Shown one piece after another: positions 1 to 10,160 of a stretch of 64,000 nt of DNA. Origin of the DNA: Delphinapterus leucas. Its lineage: Eukaryota; Chordata; Mammalia; Artiodactyla; Monodontidae. Numbering within the stretch: the stretch's first letter is position 1; every line of letters starts with the position of its first letter. Under the pieces are notes generated by a model that did not search any database, was not told where the DNA came from, and saw nothing but the letters and a program-made list of their open reading frames with translations. The translations under genes and the position numbers were made by a program. The stretch is taken from NCBI RefSeq assembly GCF_002288925.2, contig NW_022098076.1, forward strand, positions 73,098,306-73,162,305, in the 5' to 3' direction.

Positions 1-1094
1 TGTCACTTCTATTTTCAGGATTATTTTTTAATCCAAATTGAATACCAATAAATAACAATTGACTATGATTGGCATATTGGAAGGCCTAATAAATGACAAT
101 CCTCTTTTCTGCCTGAATTCAGAACCAGTTGAGTTACAGATACAGAAATCAGAAAGGTGAAAGCCATAATGGCAACCTGATTTCTGATAAAGCCATATTG
201 GAGGGAATGACTTAGTGTAAGAGCCAAATAGATCTGCTAAAACATCCTGCCCCACCCCGACTCTGGTTTATATTTTGGAACAGTCTACCTAAGAAAAAGT
301 TGGAGTCTAAGAGTATACACAATTTCTGAGGATCAGTGCCTAGCACTGTTTAGGGGAAAATAGGACAGCTACAAGGGACAGGATCCTCTATGCCTAAGAA
401 CTTTTAATACGTAGGCTCCACCCAATCGAAAGCTGTGAATCAATGCCTTTCACCCAACAACAAATTAGCTTATTTCATCTCCATGACTAATGACTGAGGC
501 AAGAGGCTTAGAGCATTTAAGAAAAAACGCTTTGCATAGATGACAGAGAAGTAGAGAAATAAGCAACTCCCACTAACAATTGCCATGAAATTGTAAACTA
601 CGGCAAATAGAAACCTCACCTAGACATTACACATCCTTACGTCTTGGTCCTGATGGTCCTATATAAAACTAGCGTGTATATGCAAGTAACTGGTAATTAA
701 GTGAGAAGTTGAGAACCTAAACCAGCTTGTAAACTCCAAGGCATTTGGACAGGCATCATATTTCCTGTGAAGGAAATTTGGGGAAAGGAGCTCAAGATTT
801 CAAGATACAGGATTTACATTCGGAAAGCAGAAAACATAGAAAGAATATTTAAATTCTAAAGGACAAGAATGGAGCTAGAGAGTAGAAGTCTTTTCAAACC
901 AGAAAAAAAAATCAGAACAGTTACTGAAAAAGTTAAACTACTATTGAAAAAATATCTGCATATAAGTAGACCCGTGAGTTCAAACCTGTGTTGTTCAAGG
1001 GTCCACTGCAGTTACTAAAATCCAATGCAATAAATGCTAAAATAGAAATAAGCACAGAGGAGAGTCTCATCTAAGGTACCATAATCATAGTTTA
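1..1094. other. Intergenic, no feature recognised
   Basis: A/T-rich mammalian intergenic DNA. The open frames are short and have no recognisable domain. I see no transposon I can name. Confidence 0.6.
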
Positions 1095-1325
1095 TTGTCA
1101 CTAAGAAATTACTATCTGTGAAGCCTTCTGGTAAGCAGTTTACAAACATTATTTCTATTGCCCATAAGAACCCTCATTGGTAGGTTCTATTATAATTCCC
1201 TTTGCCAGATGAAAAGGTCAAGACACAGAAGGGTTAGGTAGCTAAGTTTCACAGCTAATCAACAGAGGAAGCAGAATTTGAATCGTGCTGTTTGAACCCT
1301 GCCTTTGCCCTTAAGCACTGACCAT
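1095..1325 (-). repeat. MIR SINE, degraded
   Basis: The sequence follows the reverse of the MIR consensus: a region like 'tttacaaacattattt', then 'gatgaaaaggtcaaga' (MIR core, gatgaggaaactgagg), a cacagcta segment, and 'tttgaatcgtgctg' near the tRNA-like end. It is strongly diverged, as expected for an element shared by all mammals. Confidence 0.75.
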
Positions 1326-1564
1326 CAACAAGTTCAACCACCCAGTCATGGTCAAGGAGAAAGTATTAAAATATGCCACTGAATAATGTCTCTCATATAC
1401 CTTCTCATTTAACTCATGGAACATGTGTTTTCAGTTCATCCTTGCTTAGAACCATCAGGTTGAATCGATGACATTGTATTTTAAGGGTCTAAACAACCAA
1501 TAAAAAAAACTAAAAGCATCACATACATTTAAAGGTAAAGCTCCAAGTTTGATAGCAGCTGAGC

Positions 1565-1690
1565 ATAGACTCATATCTTCATGGGGACAAAGCAGATATA
1601 CTGTCTTTTTCATCTTTGGGTCCTTAACACAGCAACTAGTACTATAGATGAGGAAGTCAACAGTGTTTGTTGCATAAGTGATTGAATGAA
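1565..1690 (+). repeat. L2 LINE 3' end, degraded
   Basis: Resembles the L2 3' terminus. A region like 'atggggacaaagcaga' stands for the gagggcaggga segment, followed by a gtgtttgttgcataag stretch and the typical ending 'gattgaatgaacaaat'. Confidence 0.55.
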
Positions 1691-2711
1691 CAAATAAACT
1701 AATGAAAGAACAAATTAAATAGCTGTTGAATGCAAAAAGTAACAGTCACAGAAGAGAAACAAGGACATCTCATGATGCAAACAAAAACAAGTAGTGACTT
1801 GATTATCCCAAATGATACAAAAATTATATAAAGATCATAGTTCACAATCTTAACATTAAGCCTATCATATTGTTTGAATTCTAGAATATTCCATTTCCAA
1901 GAGACATAGAAGATATCTAGTCTGACTCAATTTGGACCTAACAGGATGTCATTAGACTTTCACTGGAATACATCCAATGGTAAAAAGCTGCTTGTGACCA
2001 GCTTAAATCACTTAATATAAAAAAATCTTCCCTATCTTGACCCAGTATCTGCCTTTTGGTCCTAGTTCTACTACTGGAAACCACATAGAACAATCTAATC
2101 CTTCTAGCTCATGATAACCCATCGAATATTTGAAGACAGTAATCATGTTTTCTTGTTCACACTCACATATCTTTTCTGTTTTCCTAGAGTACCATTTTTT
2201 CCTATAGATTTTATGACATGCTCATGTGTGTTTCAACAGAATAGTGACATGATCAATGGAAAGTAGCCACAATTTTGGTTAGAAGCTTGAGAAGTCCTTT
2301 AACAGCACATATTTAAAAATTTATAGAGACAAAATTATGTGCTCCTGGAGATAGAGCTTTCCAGGTCTCCAAATTTCTGCATGGAAGTAATAGGTGTGAA
2401 TATCACCTACCCCTTTTCTCAGAGTGAGGATTCTCCCAGGCATATAAGCTCATTTTTGCATTTTCCTGGGGCAACTTTACGTCCTCATGGCCTCTTCTCA
2501 ACCTGCCTGTGATGGAATCTTTGTTTATCTACTCAACAGGTGCAAAGAAATAGTGTAGCATGAGCCTAAGCGTTTACTGTGTTTACTAAGTGTTTACTGT
2601 GAGACTGACTTTTAAAAAGTCAAGTTTCCAGGAACACTCCCCAGCAAGCCTAGGATTCGGGCCTGGCTAAATTTCATTCCTGCATACCCAGATTTTTTTC
2701 TCACATTCTGA

Positions 2712-2815
2712 TTTTCCTCCTCTGGTCTTAAGTTTTCCAATATCCAATATCCAGTTATCCAATATCCAGTTTTCCTCCTCTGGTCTTAAGTTTTCCAATA
2801 TCCAGTTTTCCATTC
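2712..2815. repeat. 58-bp-period tandem duplication
   Basis: The string 'ttttcctcctctggtc' begins at 2712 and again at 2770, each time followed by ttaagttttccaatatccag. Between them lie extra short repeats of 'ccaatatccagt'. This is a local duplication of non-transposon sequence. Confidence 0.8.
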
Positions 2816-2910
2816 CGGGAGAATAAATGGCCCCCCACATGATATGCTAAATCAATACTGTTATAGAAAAAAAATCAATTAGGGCTAAGAATATAAAAAC
2901 AGGACTTCGC

Positions 2911-3107
2911 GGGCTTCCCTGGTGGCGTAGTGGTTGGGAGTCCGCCTGCCGATGCGGGGGATGCGGGTTCGTGCCCCGGTCCGGGAGGATCCCACATGCC
3001 GCAGAGAAGGTGGGCCCGTGAGCCACGGCCGCTGAGCCAGCGCGTCCAGAGCCTGTGCTCCGCAACGGGAGAGGCCACAACAGTGAGAGGCCCGCGTACC
3101 GCAAAAA
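2911..3107 (+). mobile_element. CHR-2-type SINE with perfect 16-bp TSD
   Basis: A cetacean tRNA-derived SINE. It starts gggcttccctggtgg, has an RNA polymerase III A-box-like 'tggcgtagtgg' and a B-box-like 'ggttcgtgcccc', and ends in 'gcgtaccgc' plus an A-run. It is flanked by the perfect duplication 'aaaaacaggacttcgc' at 2895-2910 and 3108-3123, which proves retrotransposition and sets the boundaries. The overlapping open frames on both strands are SINE translations, not genes. Confidence 0.96.
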
Positions 3108-3123
3108 AAAAACAGGACTTCGC

Positions 3124-4030
3124 TATTTATACGAACTGTCCTGCAGGAAGTAAAGAGCACTCAAAGAATGAACCAACATATCCAGTTTCCTAACACATCT
3201 ACCTGATAGGCTTTGGTTGATACCTGACTATAGTCTAAGACCCTCCAAGATTTGCTTTGTAGTCAGCAGGGCAGGGAGGTGACATGATATTCGGTTAAAA
3301 AAGATGAGAAACCATGGCATTCAATAGGAAAGGATGGAGTGTGTACTTAAAAGTTGGCACAGAACATAAAAGCTTTATGAAAGGGGTACCAAAAACACAC
3401 ATCAGGAGGTCGCAGGATTGTACCAGAGGACATTTCGGATTTATAAAGGGTCACCGTGTTTGTCCAGGACAAGAGGACATTGCAGATTTATAAAAGGGTC
3501 TCAATATCTGTCCAGGAGGATAAAGTATTAATGATCTCCGTTAGCTGAGAATTTTTTCTTTCTGAAACTGACAGAGTCTTGTGGCTTGTAAATCCTGCTT
3601 CCCTCTTCAGTACAGAAGAGGCTGAGAGTCTCATTTTTTCTAAAGGGCAGCATGTCCCTTTCCCTCTCCTGAGAGGAGGCTTCCTGCTGTTCACCACGAC
3701 CGGAGCGGTTTTGCTCATCCTGTCTCCTGCTCTCACTCACCCTTCAGCCACTGGGGACTTTTAATGTCTTAAATGTGGGCAGAGCGTAGTTTCAAACTGT
3801 CATTACTGAACTAAAACCCCAAGAAAAAAAAATTCTCTATCTGGCTCTTTACATTGAAATTATGTTAAGGAATTACTTCTCTTTTTTAAAGAGCCATTTT
3901 TTGCCACTTAGTAATGAAACATAATTGCACAAATCCATGTTAATTTATGACAATGAAATAATAAAATATTGATGAAATAAAAATCCCTAGACTTCAGTAA
4001 TGAGAACAGGCATTAAATCAATTCTCCACA
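3124..4030. other. Intergenic, no feature recognised
   Basis: Mixed-composition sequence. Overlapping frames of 61-82 codons on both strands around 3488-3764 have no recognisable domain and no splice or promoter context, so I do not call a gene. Confidence 0.55.
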
Positions 4031-4034
4031 CCGG

Positions 4035-4265
4035 CACCAAAGCAGTCTTTCCAAAATACTAACAAGTTTGTGTTTCCTGCTTAAAATACTTTACTAACTT
4101 CCTGCCATTTATAAAAAGAGGCCCAAACTCATCAGTAAGATAAAATGTTTCCTTCTTGTTGACTCTTGCTTTTTGCTCATATCCCACCACTGGATCCAAT
4201 CTCTTGTTTCATACTACATCAATTCTAAACTACTTACATTCTCCAAGTATAATCATTAAATTCTT
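4035..4265 (+). repeat. L2 LINE fragment
   Basis: Similar to the L2 region before the 3' end: 'ttcctgcttaaaatac', 'cttcctgccatttata' and 'gcccaaactcatcagt' in the order of the L2 consensus. Diverged. Confidence 0.6.
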
Positions 4266-4282
4266 CAAGTATTTAAAGGAAC

Positions 4283-4850
4283 AGCTTTATTGAGGCATAA
4301 CAGACAAATAATGAACGGCACACACTTAACTTTTCAAATTGATTGTTTTTGATGTATGTTTATACCCATGAACTGATCATTAAAATCGAGTCAGTGAATG
4401 TTCCATCACTCTTGAAAGTTTCCTGGTGGTCTTTGTAATCCCTTTCTCCCATCCTTCCTCAGCCCCCATCCCTAAGCAACCACTGATTTCCTCTTTGTCA
4501 CTATAGATTAGTTTGCATTTCCTACAGCAGAGTTTCTCAACCTCAGCACTGTCCACATTTTGGACCAGATCATTCTTTGTTGTAGAGGGCTGTTATCTGC
4601 ATTGCAGGGGCTTTATCAGCATCCTTAGTCTCTACCTATCAGATGTGTGCGTAGTACCTGTGCTCCAGTTATAACCACCAGAGATGTAACCAGACATTGC
4701 CTAATGTCTCCTAAGGGCAAAATTGGCTCACTGTCCTAGAGTTTTATATAAAGGAAATCACATGGCGTATGCATACTCTTCCTTGTCTGGCTTCTCTCCC
4801 TCACATAATTATTTTGACATTTATCCCACAGGGATCTTTTTCATCAGGCT
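4283..4850 (-). repeat. Old L1M 3' region, split by MER20
   Basis: Reverse of an old L1 3' region: 'ctttattgaggcataa' at the left, 'caaccactgatttcc', and 'actatagattagtttg' just before the interruption. The same element resumes at 4742 with 'ttttatataaaggaaatc' and 'gtctggcttctctcc'. Positions 4528-4733 are a later DNA transposon. Confidence 0.8.
4528..4733 (-). mobile_element. MER20 hAT-type MITE
   Basis: A roughly 206-bp non-autonomous DNA transposon. It begins 'cagagtttctcaacct' and ends 'ctcactg', with internal matches such as 'attctttgttgtagag' and 'ccagacattgcctaatg' to the reverse of MER20. Flanking 8-bp duplications 'tcctacag' (4520-4527) and 'tcctagag' (4734-4741, one mismatch) fit the hAT superfamily. 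Confidence 0.8.
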
Positions 4851-4889
4851 ACCTGAACAGAAGAGTCTCTGAGAGTGAACGTTTTATTG

Positions 4890-5040
4890 TCCAGAGGTAG
4901 TATACAGAGTATTAGACAATGCAGGAGTCGAAAGTCTTGGATTCTGAGTCTAGCATTTTCACTCACTGGCTGTTCTATATTAATGACATGAAAATTTTTG
5001 TCTAGTTCACTTTGCAAGATTACCATGAAGGTCAAGTCTG
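4890..5040 (+). repeat. Possible MIR, strongly degraded
   Basis: 'gaaagtcttggattctgag' and 'tttcactcactggctgttc' resemble the tRNA-like and central parts of MIR. Weak match. Confidence 0.4.
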
Positions 5041-5820
5041 TATAACATTAAAATACTAGTATTTGCATTCATTTTGCAAAATCTATGAAAATATATAGTA
5101 CATGTTTATTGAGTAATCTAAACCGTGTCATCTAATTTATATTTTTTATAGAGTCCTTGCATCTATAGAGTGTTATATGTACTGTGACACAAAAATTAGT
5201 TTGTTCCCAAAGAGCTCACAAGACACTGTGGTTAAATGAAACAGTAGAAATAGGAGAATGACAATGACAAATGGCAATGACAAAAAAGTCCCTATGGTAT
5301 GAGACGCAAGTGTCTACAATCCTCTCTAACTCAAAAATATCACGCTTGTGAGAGGGGCCATAATCTAGCTTTAGGATGTCATGATCTCTTTGATAATCAA
5401 CATTTCCTTTGCAAGCATAATCCCTGGCAGGGCATGATATATTACCACTTAAGATGGAAAATAATATAGTAGAATTATATGGAAGAGGGTTTGATACAAG
5501 GCACAAGGTGCTTCTTTATATTTCAAACAAACCAAAGCAGTACAGAGATGATGAACATAAACTTCATCCATCTATCATCGGGGGGAAAGTCTGCTGTTCA
5601 AACTAAGGACCTAGTAAGTGCCCATCAGTGTGAATGGGTTTTCTGGATCCTAGAGAGCCACCTCCAAGTAACGCCCAGTTGTGAGAGTACTGGCTTTCGC
5701 CTGCCCCCTTTCATTGGTCAGGACTGGAACAGTTAGACAACTGGGTAGAATGCTTAATGAGAATAGGTGGTAAATCTCAACAAAATTCATACAATTCTCT
5801 TGTGTGTGGTCCAGCCCATT
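5041..5820. other. Intergenic, no feature recognised
   Basis: No named repeat or gene. Two opposite frames of 85-96 codons around 5216-5736 lack any recognisable domain. Confidence 0.55.
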
Positions 5821-6359
5821 TGTGGTAGCCAGACTCTAAGATGGCCCCCAATGATCCCACCTCTTTGCATTGACATTCTTATATAGTCTTCTTTCATATT
5901 ATACCAGCGTTAATCTGTATGAACAATAAAATACAGCAGAACTTTGGCATGTCATTTCCAATATTGATTATAACAGATACTTCTGTTTATATCTTGATCT
6001 CTCTATTTCTCTCTCTCTCTCTCTCTCTCTGACAGGCACTCTGGTGTAAGCCAGCTGCCACATAATGACCAGCCCTATGGAGAACCCCACGTGGTAAGAA
6101 AATGAGACAGCTGACCAACAGCCAGCAAGAAACGGAGGCCTGCCAACAGCCAGGTGAGCAAGGATACTCCAGCCCGTCAAGCCTTCAGATGACAACTTAT
6201 CGGCAACCTCATGAAAGATCCTGAGCCACGACCACTCAGCTAAGCCACTTCTGAATTTCTAACCCTCAGAAACTGAGTGAGATAATAATAAATGTCTGTT
6301 GTTTTAAGCTGCTGAATTGTGGGGTAATTTGTTATACAGCAATAGCGTAACTAATACAC
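5821..6359 (+). repeat. MLT1-type LTR (ERVL-MaLR)
   Basis: A solitary non-coding LTR of an old mammalian retroelement. It contains a 'gactctaagatggccccc' start region, a (CT)n run, 'gccagctgccacataatg', 'aagccttcagatgac' and 'cctgagccacgaccactc'. The 3' end has an AATAAA-type stretch, 'tgttgttttaagctgctg' and 'gtaactaatacac'. No internal retroviral genes adjoin it. Confidence 0.75.
6003..6030. repeat. (CT)n microsatellite inside the LTR
   Basis: An uninterrupted CT run after 'ctctatttctct', in the place where MLT1-like LTRs commonly carry a CT-rich tract. Confidence 0.85.
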
Positions 6360-6917
6360 CTACCTATTCCTGAAACGTGGGAGTTAGACATTGCCTACAT
6401 TTCGTACATACGTGGTCTTAGGATATCCACACCCCAACATGAGAACTACTTCTGGGATGGCATCCCAGAGCCTAAAGATGATCCAATATGCTCTTTGGAT
6501 GATAGAAGAAAAGGAAGAAGGATGTGGGGTGGGCAAAAGTGCAGATGTAACTTGATCTGGACTCTCCGGGTCTGTATAAAGATTCTGCGTAAGGGAAGGA
6601 CATCCCTCTGATCCAGAAGAAATACCTGAAGCTGGTTGAGAAGCACAACATGTAGACTTTAAAAGAGGTCTTTCTTACATATTTGTTCCAAGAAAACAGG
6701 CTGAGGGCTGGAACACGATTCACGAGTTAAGTAGAGACTTATTACCAAATAATTCACTTAAAATCTGTACCATTAGACCCACAGCTTTGGATAGAAATAA
6801 GATATTGTCTCCAGAAGACTCCAGTTGAAATGCACATACCACGTGGGGGAGGAGCAAGAACACCCTTCCATTAATATTATGGTGGAAGTAGGGTGGGGTT
6901 GGTAATAAGGTTAACTT
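6360..6917. other. Intergenic, no feature recognised
   Basis: Unique sequence between an LTR and a poly-T run. Minus-strand frames of 66-83 codons at 6446-6723 show no domain. Confidence 0.5.
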
Positions 6918-6955
6918 CCTTTTTTTTTTTTTTTTTTTGCAAAAGTCACAAAGAG

Positions 6956-7165
6956 GGCTTCCCTGGTGGCGCAGTGGTTGAGAGTCCGCCTGCCGATGCA
7001 GGGGACACGGGTTCGTGCCCCGGTCCGGGAAGATCCCACATGCCGCGGAGCGGCTGGGCCCGTGAGCCATGGCCGCTGAGCCTGCGCGTCCGGAGCCTGA
7101 GCTCCGCAACGGGAGAGGCCACAACAGTGAGAGGCCCGCGTACCGCAAAAAAAAGAAAAAAAAAA
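6956..7165 (+). mobile_element. CHR-2-type SINE
   Basis: Full-length copy with ggcttccctggtggcgcag, B-box-like 'ggttcgtgcccc', and 'gcgtaccgc' followed by an A-rich tail. Near-perfect flanks 'gtcacaaagag' (6945-6955) and 'ggcacaaagag' (7166-7176) are the likely target duplication. A run of about 19 T lies just upstream at 6919-6938. Long open frames on both strands here are SINE translation artefacts. Confidence 0.95.
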
Positions 7166-7283
7166 GGCACAAAGAGAAGAGAAAAAAACTAGAATAAAGA
7201 CCAAGGTGGTTTTAACTTGAAGTGCTATCAGAGGCAGTTGACTTAAAAACGAACAAGCAACGATAACAAAAACAAAACCACAA

Positions 7284-7697
7284 AAGTGGCTCACAACCTT
7301 AGCTGCAGATGGGAATCATGCAGGGGACTTTTAAAAATCCTGTTGCCCAGAACACACCCTAGATCTATTACCTCAATGTCTTTAGGCGTAAGAAGCAAGA
7401 ACCATGTTATTTTCTTTTTGAATTTTATTTATTTTTTTATACAGCAGGTTATTAGTTATCCATTTTATACATATTAATGTATGTACGTCAATCCCAATCT
7501 CCCAATTCATCACACCACCACCACTCCCCCACTGCCACTTTCCCCTCTTGGTGTCCATTATGTTTGTTCTCTACATCTGTGTCTCTATTTCTGCCCTGCA
7601 AATTGGTTCATCTGTACCATTTTTCTAGAGAACCATCTTATTTTAAAAAGCTCACTGAGTGATTCCTATAGGTAGCCAAGTTTGAGAAGCACTGAGC
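7284..7697. mobile_element. MER5-like hAT MITE, split by L1
   Basis: The left part, 7284-7413, has 'tggctcacaaccttagctg', 'gggaatcatgcaggggac' and 'ttttaaaaatcctg'. The right part, 7645-7697, has 'aaaaagctcactgagtgatt' and ends 'tttgagaagcactga'. Together they look like one MER5-family element with inverted ends, interrupted by the L1 at 7414-7628. Confidence 0.6.
7414..7628 (-). mobile_element. Short 5'-truncated L1
   Basis: A 215-bp L1 3' end, reversed, starting in an A/T-rich tail, with 'atacagcaggttatt', 'tcaatcccaatctccc' and 'ctacatctgtgtctc'. The 16-bp flanks 'agaaccatgttatttt' (7398-7413) and 'agaaccatcttatttt' (7629-7644) differ at one base and prove insertion. It is the same L1 tail type as at 16301-16383. 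Confidence 0.92.
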
Positions 7698-7699
7698 TG

Positions 7700-9330
7700 T
7701 GAGATATGAGACATCCAAGAAAAACAAAGGAGCAAAGAGGAAAAAAAAAAAAACAAATCACTGAATTCAGCAAATTTGTCCTGTCCCTTTCACGCGGATA
7801 ACCTAAGTGCTCGAGCTCCTGCTGTTTACTTGACAACATAAACTCATCAAGCTATCTCAGCATTGTAGTCCTCATTTTCCACAGCACCAAGCATGCTGTT
7901 GACATTCTATAAATGCTAAATAATAACAATGGTTTGCTGTCAGTTTTTTTTATTTTAATAGTTGTCATTACTGTAAAGCTGGGTATCAGGGGAGAGGTTT
8001 TTGTTCAGCAAGTTCCAATTATTTGAACACCACAGTGCTAGTCAAATCAGAGTTTACCATAGACCCCAGGGCAGTGAAGGTACAAGTGGAATGTCAACAG
8101 AAGCGGTTCCTGGAGTGTCACCTTATTTTTCCCACAACTGCATGGCTCCATTGGCTTTCCAGAAAATCTGGGTCTCTCTCCTCTCCCATCTTGCAGGCAC
8201 CCTCTATCCCTCCCCAATGCTAACACATGCTGTGACCTGAATGAATAACCCAGCAGACTGTCTCCCAAAGAAATCATCCTGTGGCTCTTCTCCCTCCTAA
8301 CAAGACTTTTCTAAGATCACCTGCTCTGAACATTTTGGGTAATTGTTGTAAAAGGAACACTCTGAAGTATGCAAGGTCTGGGGAACCCTCCAGGTGCTGA
8401 TAAGGAAAAAACAATTAAGGATCAAAGCCTCAAGAAAATTACATTTCCAGTGTCCTACCAAATGACCTTTAATTGGGAATAGTTTAGAATTATTCCCCGT
8501 CTAGGCTCCCATGTGTCTATCTAGAACCTTTACATTACAAAATCCAACCTTCTGCTTTGTTTTAATAATGTCTTTAGGCTTCCACTGCGAATTTCTTCAA
8601 TACACAAGATATTAATTGGTGAACAAGAAACGTATTTGAAGGACTTCATGCCCTACAATTATTTTGGGGGAGACTTGGGTTTTTCATTAACATATGAAAA
8701 AATAGTTGTGCCTCATCTTCTCAGTGATAACTTGCTGTAGCCATAATTCTACCTGCACGAGGCTATCGTGTGTTTTAGAATTGCAAAAAAGAGTTTCCTT
8801 TGTCAGAGGTAGCATCCCAAGACAACGTAATGAGAAAATAAAGCAAGAAACATGCAGTTCTCTTGTGACTGCAAACAGCTAATTTAATGAATTACACAGT
8901 AGACAAAAAATGAAAATGAAAACAAGATTGACTCGATTTATGTGAAACCCCCTCTCTTTTTTTTGCACACACACACAAAAGGCTCAGAGTTTCAAATTTG
9001 TTTCTTTCTAATCCAGAGACCAAAGAAGTGGAAGCATGTAATTTTTTTCTTAGTAAAAAAGACTTTTACCATAGTAATACCATGTATTATGACACAGAGT
9101 CCATTGAGAAGAGGCAGAGGTGTATTACAAAGTAGTGTTCACATTTTGTGGAAATTTGTGCACCTAAATTTCCTTATTAGAATAATTTGAACTGGGGATA
9201 TGCAATTATTATGTAGCAGCAATAAAAGATTATTGTACTGAAGGCTTACTTGTTCATTACTTGGTTTGGGGTACATTTTTATTGCTGCTTTGTACAATCA
9301 TATGATGGAATCTGTGGCACATGAAAGCAC
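7700..9330. other. Intergenic, no gene recognised
   Basis: Mostly unique sequence. A weak L2-like stretch lies at 7862-7922 ('cacagcaccaagcatg', 'ctataaatgctaaat'). Frames of 66-82 codons at 8001-8277 and 8942-9190 have no recognisable domain. Confidence 0.5.
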
Positions 9331-9339
9331 AATGACATA

Positions 9340-9860
9340 CATGCAAGGCTCTTGATTATAGCACTGTTTGTAACCAAAAATAAACGGGGAAAAACTAAAT
9401 ATCTATCAACAGGAAATATTCTAAATAAATTATGACATCTGTTTAATGAAATCTAGGTAAATGTTTAAATAATGAAGTGATTTATGAAATTCTCCTTAAC
9501 AGATCTAATTACATGAAATTAAAAAGGTGCAGTTTACTGTATATAATACACAATCATTTGTGGGACAAAAGAGGGATTAGATATTTATATATAACTTGTC
9601 TATGCATAAGTTAGTAATAAAAAATAATAATCATGCAGAAAAGAATTGAGAGAGAGTAAGAATTAGGGGCAGAAAGAAGAATTTTTGGATGTTGTCTGTA
9701 CTTTTCTCTAAAAGACTTTAACATAGATAGTGTGGTATACATGTGCACATTCAATATTTTAAACTTATCCCTGTACCCTGGGGGGTTAGTTAATATATGA
9801 AGTACCTTAATCAGGAATACACACTTAAATAATTATTAATAGTAACTATTATTATTAATC
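9340..9860 (+). repeat. Old L1M 3' region, degraded
   Basis: 'gcactgtttgtaaccaaa', 'gaaaaactaaatatctatc', 'aataaattatgacatctg' and 'aaaaaggtgcagtttac' follow in order the C-terminal ORF2 and 3' region of old L1 elements. Confidence 0.6.
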
Positions 9861-9984
9861 ACTTGTATTTTAAAGTATTTAACCAAAAGCCTGCATTCCA
9901 CAAATAGGCTAATACATCACATCATCAATCTTGCTTTCTGATTAATAGCAAAGGTCATGCTAGTTTAAAAAAATAGTTTGTATT

Positions 9985-10078
9985 GATTTATTTATGTATT
10001 TAAGAAATATTTATTGAGCAACTACATGATAAAAGGCATTTTCAGCACTTGGTCCAAATTAGTGAACAACAACAACAA
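9985..10078 (+). repeat. L2- or MIR-like tail fragment
   Basis: 'aatatttattgagcaacta' followed by 'aaggcattttcagcac' resembles the ancient motif attgagcacctactatgtgccaggc. Short and weak. Confidence 0.35.
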
Positions 10079-10160
10079 TTAAAAAAAGAGAGGTTTATAT
10101 TCCTGTAGGGATCTAATATATTTTTTGAAAAATTTTTTTCTTGGTAAGATTAGTGGATTT

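Noticed and set aside
3488..3764. Possible small exon or gene from overlapping 61-82-codon frames
   Set aside because: Frames lie on both strands with no domain, and nothing nearby supports splicing or a promoter.
5821..6359. Endogenous retrovirus with coding genes
   Set aside because: Only solitary LTR sequence is visible here and at 26341-26819; no gag, pol or env-like frames adjoin.
6720..7294. Open frames of up to 150 codons on both strands over the SINE at 6956
   Set aside because: The same Pro/Gly/Arg-rich peptides recur over every CHR-2 copy in the window; they are translations of the SINE, not genes.
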